DNA from: Actinokineospora xionganensis
GTDB lineage: Bacteria; Actinomycetota; Actinomycetes; Mycobacteriales; Pseudonocardiaceae
DNA: 64,000 bases
NCBI RefSeq assembly: GCF_014323725.1
Contig: NZ_JABVED010000011.1
Location: 1-64,000, forward strand
Direction of reading: 5' to 3'
The notes under the pieces: generated by a model
Database searches by the model: none
Told to the model about the DNA's origin: nothing
What the model saw: only the letters and a program-made list of their open reading frames with translations
Program-made: the position numbers and the translations under genes
In this document: positions 26,642 to 35,611 of the stretch, piece after piece
Position numbering within the stretch: the stretch's first letter is position 1
How the letters are laid out: every line of letters starts with the position of its first letter

Positions 26642-26673
26642 TACCGTCCTGCCTACTTGTGATCTAGGTCACG
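26642..26673 (+). promoter_or_regulatory. Likely promoter and CRP-like operator upstream of the liv operon
   Basis: TACCGT (26642-26647) fits a -10 box. Just downstream, TGTGA-tctagg-TCACG (26658-26673) matches the CRP/GlxR consensus TGTGAN6TCACA in all but the last base. A site placed after the -10 box would be expected to repress. AGGAGGG precedes the livF ATG. Confidence 0.6.
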
Positions 26674-26683
26674 CAGGAGGGCG

Positions 26684-27496
26684 ATGGTGGCGGCGGGCGA
26701 GTCGATCCTTTCGGTGTCCAACCTGGAGGTCGTCTACGACGATGTCGTCCTGGTCCTCCGCGGACTGAGCCTGACCGTCCCGACCGCAGGCGTGGTCGCC
26801 CTGCTCGGCGCCAACGGCGCGGGCAAGACAACCCTGCTGCGCGCGGTCACCGGCCTGCTCCACTCCCACCGCGGCCGCATCACCAAGGGCACCGTCCAGT
26901 TCGACGGCCGGGACATCACCGGCGCCGATCCCGCCCGCGTGGTGCGGCTCGGCATCGCCCAGGTGATGGAGGGCCGCCGGATCTTCGCCGAGATGACCAT
27001 CGACGAGAACCTCCGCGCGGGCGCGCACACCCGCCGGTCCCGCGCCGAGGTCCGAGAGTCCTACGCCCGGGTGCTCGACTTGTTCCCAGTGCTGGCGAGC
27101 AGGCGGCGCTCCACCGCGGGCTACCTGTCCGGCGGCGAGCAGCAGATGCTCGCGATCGGCCGCGCCCTGATGGCCGCCCCGCGCCTGCTGCTGCTCGACG
27201 AGCCCTCCCTCGGCCTCGCCCCGAAGTTGGTCGAGCAGGTCCGCGACATCATCAGGCACATCAACGAGCAGGGCACGAGTGTGCTGCTGGTCGAGCAGAA
27301 CGCGATGATGGCACTGTCCATCGCGGACTTCGGCTACGTGCTCGAAGTGGGCACCGTGGTGCGCGACGACCCGGCGGGCGACCTGCTCGCCGACGAGGAC
27401 ATCCGCGAGTTCTACCTGGGTGCCCCCGCAGACGGTGCGCAGCGGTCGTTCGCCGAGGTCAAGAGCTACCGGAGGAAGAAGCGATGGAGCGCCTGA
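26684..27496 (+). CDS. livF: Branched-chain-amino-acid-type ABC transporter ATPase (LivF-like)
   Basis: 270 residues. Walker A GANGAGKT at 42-49, Q-loop region (IAQVMEGRRIFAEMTIDENL), signature LSGGEQQMLAIGRAL, Walker B RLLLLDEPSLGLAP, and LLVEQNAMMALSIAD, all typical of LivF. It powers uptake with LivG, LivH, LivM and the binding protein. First gene of the six-gene operon; its last 13 bp overlap livG. Start chosen at the ATG with GCAGGAGGG upstream. Confidence 0.92.
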   Translation: MVAAGESILSVSNLEVVYDDVVLVLRGLSLTVPTAGVVALLGANGAGKTTLLRAVTGLLHSHRGRITKGTVQFDGRDITGADPARVVRLGIAQVMEGRRIFAEMTIDENLRAGAHTRRSRAEVRESYARVLDLFPVLASRRRSTAGYLSGGEQQMLAIGRALMAAPRLLLLDEPSLGLAPKLVEQVRDIIRHINEQGTSVLLVEQNAMMALSIADFGYVLEVGTVVRDDPAGDLLADEDIREFYLGAPADGAQRSFAEVKSYRRKKRWSA

Positions 27497-28302
27497 CCGC
27501 CGAGATGGAGTCGGCCGCCGCGCCGACGCCCGTGGCGGCGCCCCTGGTCTCGGTCTCCGAGCTCACTCTGAAGTTCGGCGGTGTGACGGCGCTCAACGGT
27601 GTCAGCTTCGAGGTGGCGCGCGGCGAGCTGTTCGCGGTGATCGGTCCCAACGGCGCCGGGAAGACGTCCATCTTCAACTGTCTCAACGGTGTCTACCGCC
27701 CGCAGCACGGCACGATCACGCTCGACGGGCAGAGCATCGTCGGCAAGTCGCCCGCCGCGATCGCCGGACTCGGTGTGGCGCGGACGTTCCAGAACCTCGG
27801 CCTGTTCGAACACCTCACCCTCATCGACAACCTCATGTTGGGCCGACACCACTTGATGCGCACCGGTTTCCTGGCAGGCATGGCCTGGTGGGGCCGGGCC
27901 AAACGCGAGGAGATCGAGCACCGCGCCGCCGTCGAGGAGGTCGTGGAACTGCTTGAACTGGAGCCCTACCGGCGGATGCCCGCGGGCCTGCTGCCCTACG
28001 GGGTGGCCAAGCGGGCCGAACTCGGGCGGGCGCTGGCGATGGAGCCGACACTGCTGCTGCTCGACGAGCCCGTGGCGGGCATGAACGTCGAGGAGACCGA
28101 GGACATGGCCCGCTACCTGGTTCAGGTCCGCCGTGAGCTCGACCTCGCGATGATCCTGGTGGAGCACGACATGCGACTCGTGATGGACCTGGCCGACCGG
28201 GTCCTGGCCCTGGACTTCGGGGTCGGGATCGCCGCGGGACTGCCCGCGCAAGTGCAGAACGACCCCAAGGTCATCGAGGCCTACCTTGGTGGTGGCGAAT
28301 GA
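27484..28302 (+). CDS. livG: Branched-chain-amino-acid-type ABC transporter ATPase (LivG-like)
   Basis: 272 residues. Walker A GPNGAGKT at 54-61, ARTFQNLGLFEHLTLIDNL (LivG-type Q-loop), Walker B TLLLLDEPVAGMN, and LVEHDMRLVMDLADRV. The ABC signature is divergent: LLPYGVAKRAELGRAL instead of LSGGQQ, seen in some LivG proteins. The first 20 residues are a poorly conserved extension. Overlaps livF by 13 bp and the acyl-CoA synthetase gene by 4 bp. Confidence 0.91.
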   Translation: MERLTAEMESAAAPTPVAAPLVSVSELTLKFGGVTALNGVSFEVARGELFAVIGPNGAGKTSIFNCLNGVYRPQHGTITLDGQSIVGKSPAAIAGLGVARTFQNLGLFEHLTLIDNLMLGRHHLMRTGFLAGMAWWGRAKREEIEHRAAVEEVVELLELEPYRRMPAGLLPYGVAKRAELGRALAMEPTLLLLDEPVAGMNVEETEDMARYLVQVRRELDLAMILVEHDMRLVMDLADRVLALDFGVGIAAGLPAQVQNDPKVIEAYLGGGE

Positions 28303-30098
28303 CCGCGACACTCAGCGACGTGGCGACTCTGCCCGCACGCCTGCTACAACTGGCCGAGGAACGCCCCAACGACCCGGCGATGCGTGAGAAGCACCGCGGC
28401 ATCTGGCGGGAGTGGACCTGGGCGACCTACGCCGACCGGGTCGCCTCCGTCGCGATAGGACTCAAAGCCCTCGGTGTCGAACCCGGAGACCGGGTGGCCA
28501 TCCACGCCGAGAACCGTCCGGAGTGGGTGGTCGCGGACCTCGCGATCCAGGGCATCGGCGCGCAGTGCATCGGCGTGTACCCGACGTCCCCGGCCGCGGA
28601 GGTGGAGTACCTGCTGTCGCACTCCGGCGCCACCGTCCTGATCGCCGAGGACGAGGAGCAGTTCGACAAGGTCGCCCAGGTTCGCGACCGGCTGCCCGCG
28701 CTGCGCCACATCGTCCTCATCGACCCGCAGGGTGTCCGCGTCGAGGACCACCGGGACGTCCACACGTTCACCGACCTGGAAAGCCACGGCGACGCCCGCG
28801 TCGAGTTCGCCCGCGAGGTGTCCTCGGTGGACCCGGACGCCACCGCGATTCTGGTCTACACGTCGGGAACCACCGGACCACCCAAGGGCGCGATGATCTC
28901 CCACGCCAACCTCGTCGCGTCCGGCGAGTGCTTCATCAACGCGCTGGGCGCGACCCGCGACGACGAAGTGCTGAGCTACCTTCCGCTGTGCCACATCGCC
29001 GAGCGGCTGATCTCGGTGATCGACGCCGTCTGGGCGGGCCTGGTGGTCAACTTCGGCGAAGGCGGCCCGGCCTTCCAGCACGACCTGCGGGACGTGCAGC
29101 CGACGGTCTTCCTCGGCGTCCCCCGCGTCTGGGAGAAGATGCTGGCGGGCGTGGAGATCCGGATGGCCGACGCGTCCCGGCTCAAGCGCGGCCTCTACAA
29201 GCTGTGCCTTCGGCAGGGCCGACGCATCGCTCCGCGCCGGATGACCGACTCCACGACTCTCGGCGACAAGATCGTGCTGGCCGTGTGCGAGGTGCTGGTC
29301 TTGCGTGCCCTGCGGGAGAAGTTGGGCATGTCGCGCGTCCGCACGGCCATCAGCGGCGCCGCGCCGATCGCCCCACAGGTCCTGGAGTTCCTGTGGGCCA
29401 TCGGCATCCCGGTCCGTGAGGGCTACGGCCAGACGGAGAACACGGCGATCTGCACCCTGACCCCGGTCGGCGACGTGCGGCTCGGCGCGGTCGGGACCAC
29501 GCTGCCGGGCGTCGAGATCCGCATCGCCGACGACGGCGAGATCCTCACCCGCTCGGCGGGGGTCTTCCAGGGCTACCTGGACAACCCGGAGGCGACGGCG
29601 GAGACCGTCGACGCCGAGGGCTGGCTGCACACCGGCGATGTCGGCGAGGTCGACACGGACGGCTTCCTGAGGATCACCGACCGCAAGAAGGACATCATCA
29701 TCACCGCGGGCGGAAAGAACATCTCCCCGTCGGAGATCGAGAACCTGCTCAAGGTCTCGCCGTTCGTCCGCGAGGCCATCGTCATCGGCGACCGCCGCAA
29801 GTTCCTCAGCGCGCTCATCGGCGTCGAGCGCGACACGGTCGGCAACTGGGCCACCCGGCGCGGAATCACCTACACGACCTACGCCGACCTGTCGGCCAAA
29901 CCCGAGGTGGAGGCGCTGATCGCGAAGGTCGTCGCGGAGGCGAACGACTCGCTCGCCAACGTCGAGAAGATCAAGCGCTTCAAGGTGATCACCAAGGAAC
30001 TCGACCACGAGGACGGCGAGCTGACCGCCACCCAGAAGGTCAAGCGCCGCGCGGTCGAGCAGCGGTTCGCCGAGGAGATCGAGGCGATGTACACATGA
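28299..30098 (+). CDS. AMP-dependent acyl-CoA synthetase (FadD15-like), inside the liv operon
   Basis: 599 residues. Adenylate-forming motifs: P-loop-like YTSGTTGPPKGAM (about 185-197), GYGQTENTAICTL (about 374-386), GWLHTGDVGEVD, ITDRKKDIIITAGGKNISP with the hinge, and a C-terminal lysine region (EKIKRFKVITKEL). Length and sequence fit long-chain acyl-CoA synthetases. It activates a carboxylic acid to its CoA ester. Its position between livG and livH with 4-bp overlaps on both sides suggests the transported substrate is an acid that is trapped as a CoA ester. Actual substrate unknown. Confidence 0.9.
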   Translation: MTATLSDVATLPARLLQLAEERPNDPAMREKHRGIWREWTWATYADRVASVAIGLKALGVEPGDRVAIHAENRPEWVVADLAIQGIGAQCIGVYPTSPAAEVEYLLSHSGATVLIAEDEEQFDKVAQVRDRLPALRHIVLIDPQGVRVEDHRDVHTFTDLESHGDARVEFAREVSSVDPDATAILVYTSGTTGPPKGAMISHANLVASGECFINALGATRDDEVLSYLPLCHIAERLISVIDAVWAGLVVNFGEGGPAFQHDLRDVQPTVFLGVPRVWEKMLAGVEIRMADASRLKRGLYKLCLRQGRRIAPRRMTDSTTLGDKIVLAVCEVLVLRALREKLGMSRVRTAISGAAPIAPQVLEFLWAIGIPVREGYGQTENTAICTLTPVGDVRLGAVGTTLPGVEIRIADDGEILTRSAGVFQGYLDNPEATAETVDAEGWLHTGDVGEVDTDGFLRITDRKKDIIITAGGKNISPSEIENLLKVSPFVREAIVIGDRRKFLSALIGVERDTVGNWATRRGITYTTYADLSAKPEVEALIAKVVAEANDSLANVEKIKRFKVITKELDHEDGELTATQKVKRRAVEQRFAEEIEAMYT

Positions 30099-31003
30099 GC
30101 CCGGAACTGACCGCCTTCCTGACCAACTGTTTCGCCGGCCTCGCCCTCGGCTCGACGTATGCGTTGGTGGCGCTCGGATTCGTGGTCATCTACAAGTCGA
30201 CCGGCGTCATCAACTTCGCCCAGGGCGGCCTGCTCGCCCTGGGCGCGTACCTCGGCTACACGTTCTCCGAGAACCTGGCGCTCGCCTTCGGACTGTCGAT
30301 CCTGTTCGCCTGCCTCGCCGCCGCGTTCGTCGGCGCCGGGTTCGAGCGGATCGTGCTGCGCCGGATGGTCGGACAGCCCCCGTTCGCCGTAATCATGATC
30401 ACCATCGGGCTGCTGTTCATCATCGAGCCGGTCCTCACGGCCGTCTGGGGATTCGACAACCTCCAGGTCCCCAACCCGTGGAACATCCAGACCGTGGAGG
30501 CGGGCGGCCTCGTCTTCGGCGTGCGCGACCTGTGGACCATCGGCATCACGATCGCGGTGGTCACGGCGTTCTTCCTGTTCTTCCGCTTCTCCGGCTTCGG
30601 CCTCGCCATGCGCGCGACCGCGTTCGACCCGGAAGCCGCGCTGGCGCAGGGGATCAGCGCGAAGAAGGTGTACGCCGTGTCGTGGGCGATCGCCGCCGCG
30701 CTGGCCGCGCTCGCGGGCATCACGCTGGCGGCCGGACCGGGCGGGCTGTCGCCGTCGATCGGCTTCATCGCGCTGGCCGCGTTCCCAGCGATGATCCTCG
30801 GCGGCATGGACTCCCCGGCCGGGGCCGTGCTCGGCGGCATCGTCATCGGCCTGGCCGAGGCGCTGACCCGCGGCTACCAGGACCAACTGTTCTCCTGGGC
30901 GGGTGACAACGTCTCGATCATCGTCCCGTATCTGCTCATGATCGTCATTCTGCTCATCAGACCGTACGGCCTGCTCGGCACCAAAGACGTGAGGCGGATC
31001 TGA
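30095..31003 (+). CDS. livH: Branched-chain-amino-acid-type ABC permease (LivH-like)
   Basis: 302 residues, about eight transmembrane helices. Family motifs: GLALGSTYALVALGFVVIYKSTGVINFAQGG at the N-terminus (read in parts), FRFSGFGLAMRATAFDPEAA, and the coupling region AFPAMILGGMDSPAGAVLGG. Forms the membrane channel with LivM. ATGA overlap with the synthetase gene; livM begins at the last base of its stop. Confidence 0.92.
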   Translation: MSPELTAFLTNCFAGLALGSTYALVALGFVVIYKSTGVINFAQGGLLALGAYLGYTFSENLALAFGLSILFACLAAAFVGAGFERIVLRRMVGQPPFAVIMITIGLLFIIEPVLTAVWGFDNLQVPNPWNIQTVEAGGLVFGVRDLWTIGITIAVVTAFFLFFRFSGFGLAMRATAFDPEAALAQGISAKKVYAVSWAIAAALAALAGITLAAGPGGLSPSIGFIALAAFPAMILGGMDSPAGAVLGGIVIGLAEALTRGYQDQLFSWAGDNVSIIVPYLLMIVILLIRPYGLLGTKDVRRI

Positions 31004-32100
31004 TGGCCAAGCCGCACCGCAATCTGACCCGTGCCTACGCTCAGGACCTGCGGTTGTTCGGCACGCCGTGGGCGAAAGCCGGTCTGGCCATGATGATCCT
31101 CGTGGTCGTCATGCTGCCCATGGTGGTGCACGACGACTTCTGGCTCTCGATCCTGGTCTACGTCGGCATCACCGCGGTCGGCGCGATCGGCCTGAACCTG
31201 CTGACCGGCTACTGCGGGCAGATCTCGCTCGGCCACGCCTTCTTCATCGGGGCGGGCGCCTACTGCACGGCGATCGTCGGCGGCGACCTCGGCCTGCCGC
31301 TGCCCCTGTGGCTGCTCGCCGCGGCCGCCGTGGGCGCGCTCCTGGGTGGGGTGATCGGGCCGTTCGCGTTGCGGCTGCGCGGAAACTACCTCGCCATCGT
31401 CACCCTCGGGCTGATCTTCGTGGGCGAGCACCTGTGGCGCAATCTCAAGGACGTCACCGGCGGCAACTCCGGCACGTCGGTCGCCGCGCCCCCGGCCGTC
31501 GGCCCGATCGACTTCAGCCGCCTGGAGATCGCCGGTGAGGTGTACTCCCGCAACCAGGGCTACTTCTGGCTCGTGTGGGGCCTGGTCGCGCTCATCGCGC
31601 TGCTGGCCAAGAACCTCGTGCGGACCCGGCCCGGCCGGGCCCTACAGGCGGTGCGCGACCGGGACCAGGCCGCGGAGGTCATCGGCGTGCGCGCCGGGCA
31701 CTACAAGATCGGCGCTTTCATGGTGTCCAGCGCGATCGCCGCGGTCGCGGGCGCGCTCTTCGGGTCCTACCAGCAGTTCGTCAGCCCCGACGAGTGGAAC
31801 CTGCTGCTGTCCATCCAGTACATCGCGATCGTCATCGTCGGCGGACTCGGGACGATCTTCGGCTCGATCCTCGGCGCGGTGTTCGTCGGGGCACTGCCCG
31901 CCCTCATCGACCGCTACAGCGCCGACATCCCCGGCGTGCGGACCTCGGTCGGCGGGGAGGGGTTCATCAGCGTCTTCGCGCTCAATCAGGCGATTTTCGG
32001 TGTCCTGATCGTGTTGTTCCTGGTGCTCGAACCGCGCGGACTCGCAGGAATCTGGCTGCGCGTCAAGACTTACTTCAAAGCGTGGCCATTCTCGTATTGA
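31003..32100 (+). CDS. livM: Branched-chain-amino-acid-type ABC permease (LivM-like)
   Basis: 365 residues. About nine to ten helices; LLTGYCGQISLGHAFFIGAGAY is the LivM signature, followed by LRLRGNYLAIVTLGLIFV, RTRPGRALQAVRDRD and VGGLGTIFGSILGAVFVG. TGATG overlap with livH. The solute-binding protein gene starts 17 nt after its stop. Confidence 0.92.
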   Translation: MAKPHRNLTRAYAQDLRLFGTPWAKAGLAMMILVVVMLPMVVHDDFWLSILVYVGITAVGAIGLNLLTGYCGQISLGHAFFIGAGAYCTAIVGGDLGLPLPLWLLAAAAVGALLGGVIGPFALRLRGNYLAIVTLGLIFVGEHLWRNLKDVTGGNSGTSVAAPPAVGPIDFSRLEIAGEVYSRNQGYFWLVWGLVALIALLAKNLVRTRPGRALQAVRDRDQAAEVIGVRAGHYKIGAFMVSSAIAAVAGALFGSYQQFVSPDEWNLLLSIQYIAIVIVGGLGTIFGSILGAVFVGALPALIDRYSADIPGVRTSVGGEGFISVFALNQAIFGVLIVLFLVLEPRGLAGIWLRVKTYFKAWPFSY

Positions 32101-32117
32101 CTCAAGGAGGGCGTCAC

Positions 32118-33398
32118 ATGCCGCACAACCGATTGGCTCTCGCCGCGGGCTTCGCGGCACTCGTGCTCGCCGTGTCCGCGTGCGGCGGCGCGGGCGACAG
32201 CGGGGGTGGGTCCGGCGGCGGCGACGCGGGCACGCCAGGCACCACCGCGGGCTTCGACGGCACCACCATCAAGCTCGGTGTGCTCTCACCGCTGTCCGGC
32301 CCCGTCGCCGTCATCGGCCTGCCCCTCACCGCGGGCAACAAGGTCTGGTTCGATCACCTCAACTCCACCGGCGGCGTCGCCGGGAAGTACAAAGTGGAGC
32401 TGGTGCAAGAGGACACCCAGTACAAGCCGGACGTCACCGTCCAGCAGTACAACAAGGTCAAGGGAAACGTCGTCGCGTTCACCCAGGTCCTCGGCACCCC
32501 CTCGACCCTGGCCGTCCTCCCGCAGCTCAAGACCGACAAGGTGCTCGCCGCCCCCGCCTCGCTCGACGCGCTGTGGGTCCGTGAGGAGAACCTGTTGCCC
32601 GTCGGCGGCCCCTACCAGGTGCAGGCGATCAACGCGATCGACTACTACCTGACCGAGGGCGGCGGCTCCAAGGACAGCAAGATCTGCACGATGAGCCAGG
32701 ACGACGTCTACGGCGAGGCCGGACTCGCGGGCGTCGCCGAGGCGGCCAAGGTCCACGGGTTCACCGTCGCCAACCAGCAGAAGTTCAAGGCGGGCACGGA
32801 GAACTACGCGGGCCAGATCCAGGCGCTCGCGGGCGCGGGCTGCCAGATGGTGTTCCTGACCGCCACGCCGAGCGACGCGGGCAAGATCTTCGGCACCGCG
32901 GCGCAGGGTCGGTTCGCCCCGAAGTGGTACGCGCAGTCGCCGAGCTACGCCGGCGCGCTCTCGAAGTCCGCGGTCGCGCCGTACATGCAGGCCAACGTGC
33001 TGATCGTGTCCGAGGGCACGGAGTGGGGCGACACCAACGTCCCCGGCATGAAGGACATGGTGGAGCGGGCGACGAAGTTCGCGCCCGCGCAGCAGCCGGA
33101 CTACTACTTCGCCTTCGGCTACAACCAGGCCCGCGCGATGACGGCGGTGCTGGAGAAGGCGGTGGCGAAGGGCAATCTGAGCCGCGACGGCATCCTCGCC
33201 GCCTCCAAGGAACTGGGCACCGTCACGTTCGACGGCTTGACCGGCGACTACAAGTACGGCTCGGTCGACGACCGCAACCCGCCACGCACGAGCACGCTGT
33301 TCGCGATCGACCCGGCGAAGCCGTTCGGACTCAAGACGGTCAAGTACAACTTCACCTCTGACGCGGCGAAGAACTACGAGTTCAAGAAGGCGGGCTGA
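32118..33398 (+). CDS. livK: LivK-type substrate-binding lipoprotein
   Basis: 426 residues from the ATG at 32118 with AAGGAGG 7 nt upstream. Lipobox VSAC (Cys22) and a Gly/Ser linker, then a periplasmic-binding-protein type I fold (TIKLGVLSPLSGPVAVIG, ICTMSQDDVYGEAG, FGYNQARAMTAVLEKA). Captures the substrate outside the membrane and delivers it to LivHM. Last gene of the operon; no clear terminator is seen before cobL. Confidence 0.92.
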   Translation: MPHNRLALAAGFAALVLAVSACGGAGDSGGGSGGGDAGTPGTTAGFDGTTIKLGVLSPLSGPVAVIGLPLTAGNKVWFDHLNSTGGVAGKYKVELVQEDTQYKPDVTVQQYNKVKGNVVAFTQVLGTPSTLAVLPQLKTDKVLAAPASLDALWVREENLLPVGGPYQVQAINAIDYYLTEGGGSKDSKICTMSQDDVYGEAGLAGVAEAAKVHGFTVANQQKFKAGTENYAGQIQALAGAGCQMVFLTATPSDAGKIFGTAAQGRFAPKWYAQSPSYAGALSKSAVAPYMQANVLIVSEGTEWGDTNVPGMKDMVERATKFAPAQQPDYYFAFGYNQARAMTAVLEKAVAKGNLSRDGILAASKELGTVTFDGLTGDYKYGSVDDRNPPRTSTLFAIDPAKPFGLKTVKYNFTSDAAKNYEFKKAG

Positions 33399-33436
33399 GG
33401 CTGCCGAACAGGTCAGGTTCGTGATCTCATGAGTCC

Positions 33437-34642
33437 ATGACGACGGTGACGGTGGTCGGTGTCGACGGGGCGGTCCTGCCCGCGGGCGCCGAGGTGGCGC
33501 TGGGCAAGTCCCAGTTGGTCGTGGGCGCCAGGTGCCATCTGGACGCCCACGGCCGCCATGCCGAGCGCACCCTGATCCTGGGCGGCCACACCGTGGAGGA
33601 CTCCATCCTCGACGCCTTGGCCGACACGGTCCGCGCCGAGGAATCGGCCACCGTCCTGGTCTCCGGCGACGCGGGCTTCTTCGGCGTGCTGCGGGCGTTG
33701 CGGGCCAAGGGACTGCCGGTGGTCACCTGGCCGTCGGTGTCGGCCCTGCAGCGGCTGGCCGCGATGATCAAGCGGCCGTGGGACGACCTGACTGTGGTCA
33801 GCGCCCGCGGCCGCGACTTCCGCCATGCCGTCAACGTGTGCCGGGCCCGCAAGTCCGTCGCGGTGCTCACCGCGCCCGGCGCGGGTCCCGCCGAGCTGGC
33901 CCGCGAACTCGACGGCTGGCAGCGCAACCTCGCGGTGCTCGAAGATCTCGACGGCCCCCGCGAGAAGCTGTCCATCGTGGACGCGACAGAGGCGGTCCGC
34001 CGCACCTGGCGGGAGCCGAACCTGGTGCTGTGCCTGGTGTCGATCGACTCGCTCGGGTCGGACACCTGGATCGCGGGCGGCGAACCGGCCCCGGCGGCCG
34101 ACGGCTGGGCGCTTGGCGAGAGCGCGTACCAGACGAGGGCAGGCGTCGGGATCGCCCCGGAGGTCCGGGCGCTGGCTTTGGCCCGGCTCGCCCCGCGTCC
34201 CGGCGCGCTCGTCTGGGACGTCTGCGCCGGTTCCGGCGCGCTGGGCATCGAGGCCGGGAAGCTCGGCGCGGCCGTGGTCTCGATCGAGCGCGATCCCGCG
34301 CTGTGCATACGAATCGTCGCCAACGCCGGTTCCCACGGTGTCGACCTGCGCTTGGTCGACGGCGACCCGCCCGCGGCCCTCACCGGGCTGCCGCGCCCCG
34401 ACTCGGTGTTCGTCGGCACGTCCCGGCCCGAGGTCGTGCGTGCCTGCGCGGGCACCGGCGCGGACCGGATCGTCGTGCTGGTCCCGGAACTGGACCGCCT
34501 CGGCGACGTCCGCAAGACCCTCGTCGACGCCGGCTACTGCGTCGACGGGTGCCAACTGTCCTCAGCCGCCCTGACCGAACTCCCGACCGGCGTCGGTATC
34601 GCGCAGGCGGATTCGACATTCCTGTTGTGGGGGAAGCGATAA
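33437..34642 (+). CDS. cobL: Precorrin-6Y C5,15-methyltransferase (decarboxylating)
   Basis: 401 residues, the fused CbiE + CbiT form. CbiE half (1 to about 200): VTVVGVDGAVLPAGAEVAL, VLVSGDAGFFGVLRAL, TWPSVSALQRLAAMI. CbiT half (about 205-401): AGVGIAPEVRALALARL and the SAM motif DVCAGSGALGIEAGKLGA. Methylates C5 and C15 and decarboxylates in the aerobic B12 pathway. The stop overlaps the next ATG by one base (TAATG). Confidence 0.92.
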   Translation: MTTVTVVGVDGAVLPAGAEVALGKSQLVVGARCHLDAHGRHAERTLILGGHTVEDSILDALADTVRAEESATVLVSGDAGFFGVLRALRAKGLPVVTWPSVSALQRLAAMIKRPWDDLTVVSARGRDFRHAVNVCRARKSVAVLTAPGAGPAELARELDGWQRNLAVLEDLDGPREKLSIVDATEAVRRTWREPNLVLCLVSIDSLGSDTWIAGGEPAPAADGWALGESAYQTRAGVGIAPEVRALALARLAPRPGALVWDVCAGSGALGIEAGKLGAAVVSIERDPALCIRIVANAGSHGVDLRLVDGDPPAALTGLPRPDSVFVGTSRPEVVRACAGTGADRIVVLVPELDRLGDVRKTLVDAGYCVDGCQLSSAALTELPTGVGIAQADSTFLLWGKR

Positions 34643-35352
34643 TGCCCGACCTGGAACCCATGCCCACCGACTGGCAGCGCGCCCTCGCCATCGTCGCGCA
34701 CCCGGACGACCTGGAGTACGGCGCGTCCGCGGCGATCGCCGGGTGGACCGACGCGGGCAAGACTGTGACATACCTGCTCGCCTCCCGCGGCGAGGCGGGG
34801 ATCGACACGATGCCGCCGCACGAGTCCGGCCCCCTGCGCGCCGCCGAGCAGATCGCCGCGGCGGCGATTGTCGGCGTCGACGTCGTGGAGTTCCTCGACC
34901 ACCCCGACGGCGTCATCGAATACGGCGTCCCCCTGCGGCGGGACCTGGCCACGGCGATCCGCAGGCACCAGCCGGAACTGGTCGTGACGATCAACCACCA
35001 CCCCACCTTCCCCGGCGGCTTCCTCAACATGGCCGACCACCGCAACGTCGGCAACGCCACCCTCGACGCCGTCCGCGACGCCGCCAACCGCTGGGTCTTC
35101 ACCGACGCGGGCGAGCCCTGGTCCGGCGTGCGATGGGTGGCGGTCGCGGGCTCGCCGCTGGCGACCCACGCGGTCGACGTGACCGAGACACTCGACCGCG
35201 GCATCGCCTCCCTCAAGGAGCACGCGGTGTACCTGGCCGCGCTGGAGGGACCCATGGCCCAGCCGGAGGGATTCCTCCGCACGATCGCCGAAGAGACCGG
35301 GGATCGCTTCGGCACCCCGCTGGCCGCTTCGTTCGAGCTGATCCCGATGTGA
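34642..35352 (+). CDS. PIG-L family deacetylase (MshB/Mca-like)
   Basis: 236 residues. Zinc motif A-H20-P-D-D23 in IVAHPDDLEYGASAAIA, then TYLLASRGEAGID, VVEFLDHPDG, and the third ligand region ADHRNVG. LmbE-like enzymes deacetylate N-acetylglucosaminyl substrates, including mycothiol precursors or conjugates; at 236 residues this one is shorter than MshB or Mca (about 290), so the substrate is open. Translationally coupled to cobL by a 1-base overlap, though no functional link is obvious. Confidence 0.87.
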   Translation: MPDLEPMPTDWQRALAIVAHPDDLEYGASAAIAGWTDAGKTVTYLLASRGEAGIDTMPPHESGPLRAAEQIAAAAIVGVDVVEFLDHPDGVIEYGVPLRRDLATAIRRHQPELVVTINHHPTFPGGFLNMADHRNVGNATLDAVRDAANRWVFTDAGEPWSGVRWVAVAGSPLATHAVDVTETLDRGIASLKEHAVYLAALEGPMAQPEGFLRTIAEETGDRFGTPLAASFELIPM

Positions 35353-35611
35353 CCGGCGGCTGGACCGAGTGACCTTGTGCGGGTGCCTGCTCTGCTCAGC
35401 GCGTGACCGATCCGGACCTTCTTGTGGTTCCATTGCGCCGAACGGTGTAGTGGTGCGGACCAGTTACCGGAGGGCAACCGACTGGTGGCTCGATCGCCGC
35501 TCACCAAATGTTCACGTGACAAGGTCAACGTGGCAGGTTTGCGCGGACTGCCCCACAGGCCCCGCTAGACCCATAGGATCTCGCCAGGGGTCCGTGACGA
35601 GCGGAGAACTT

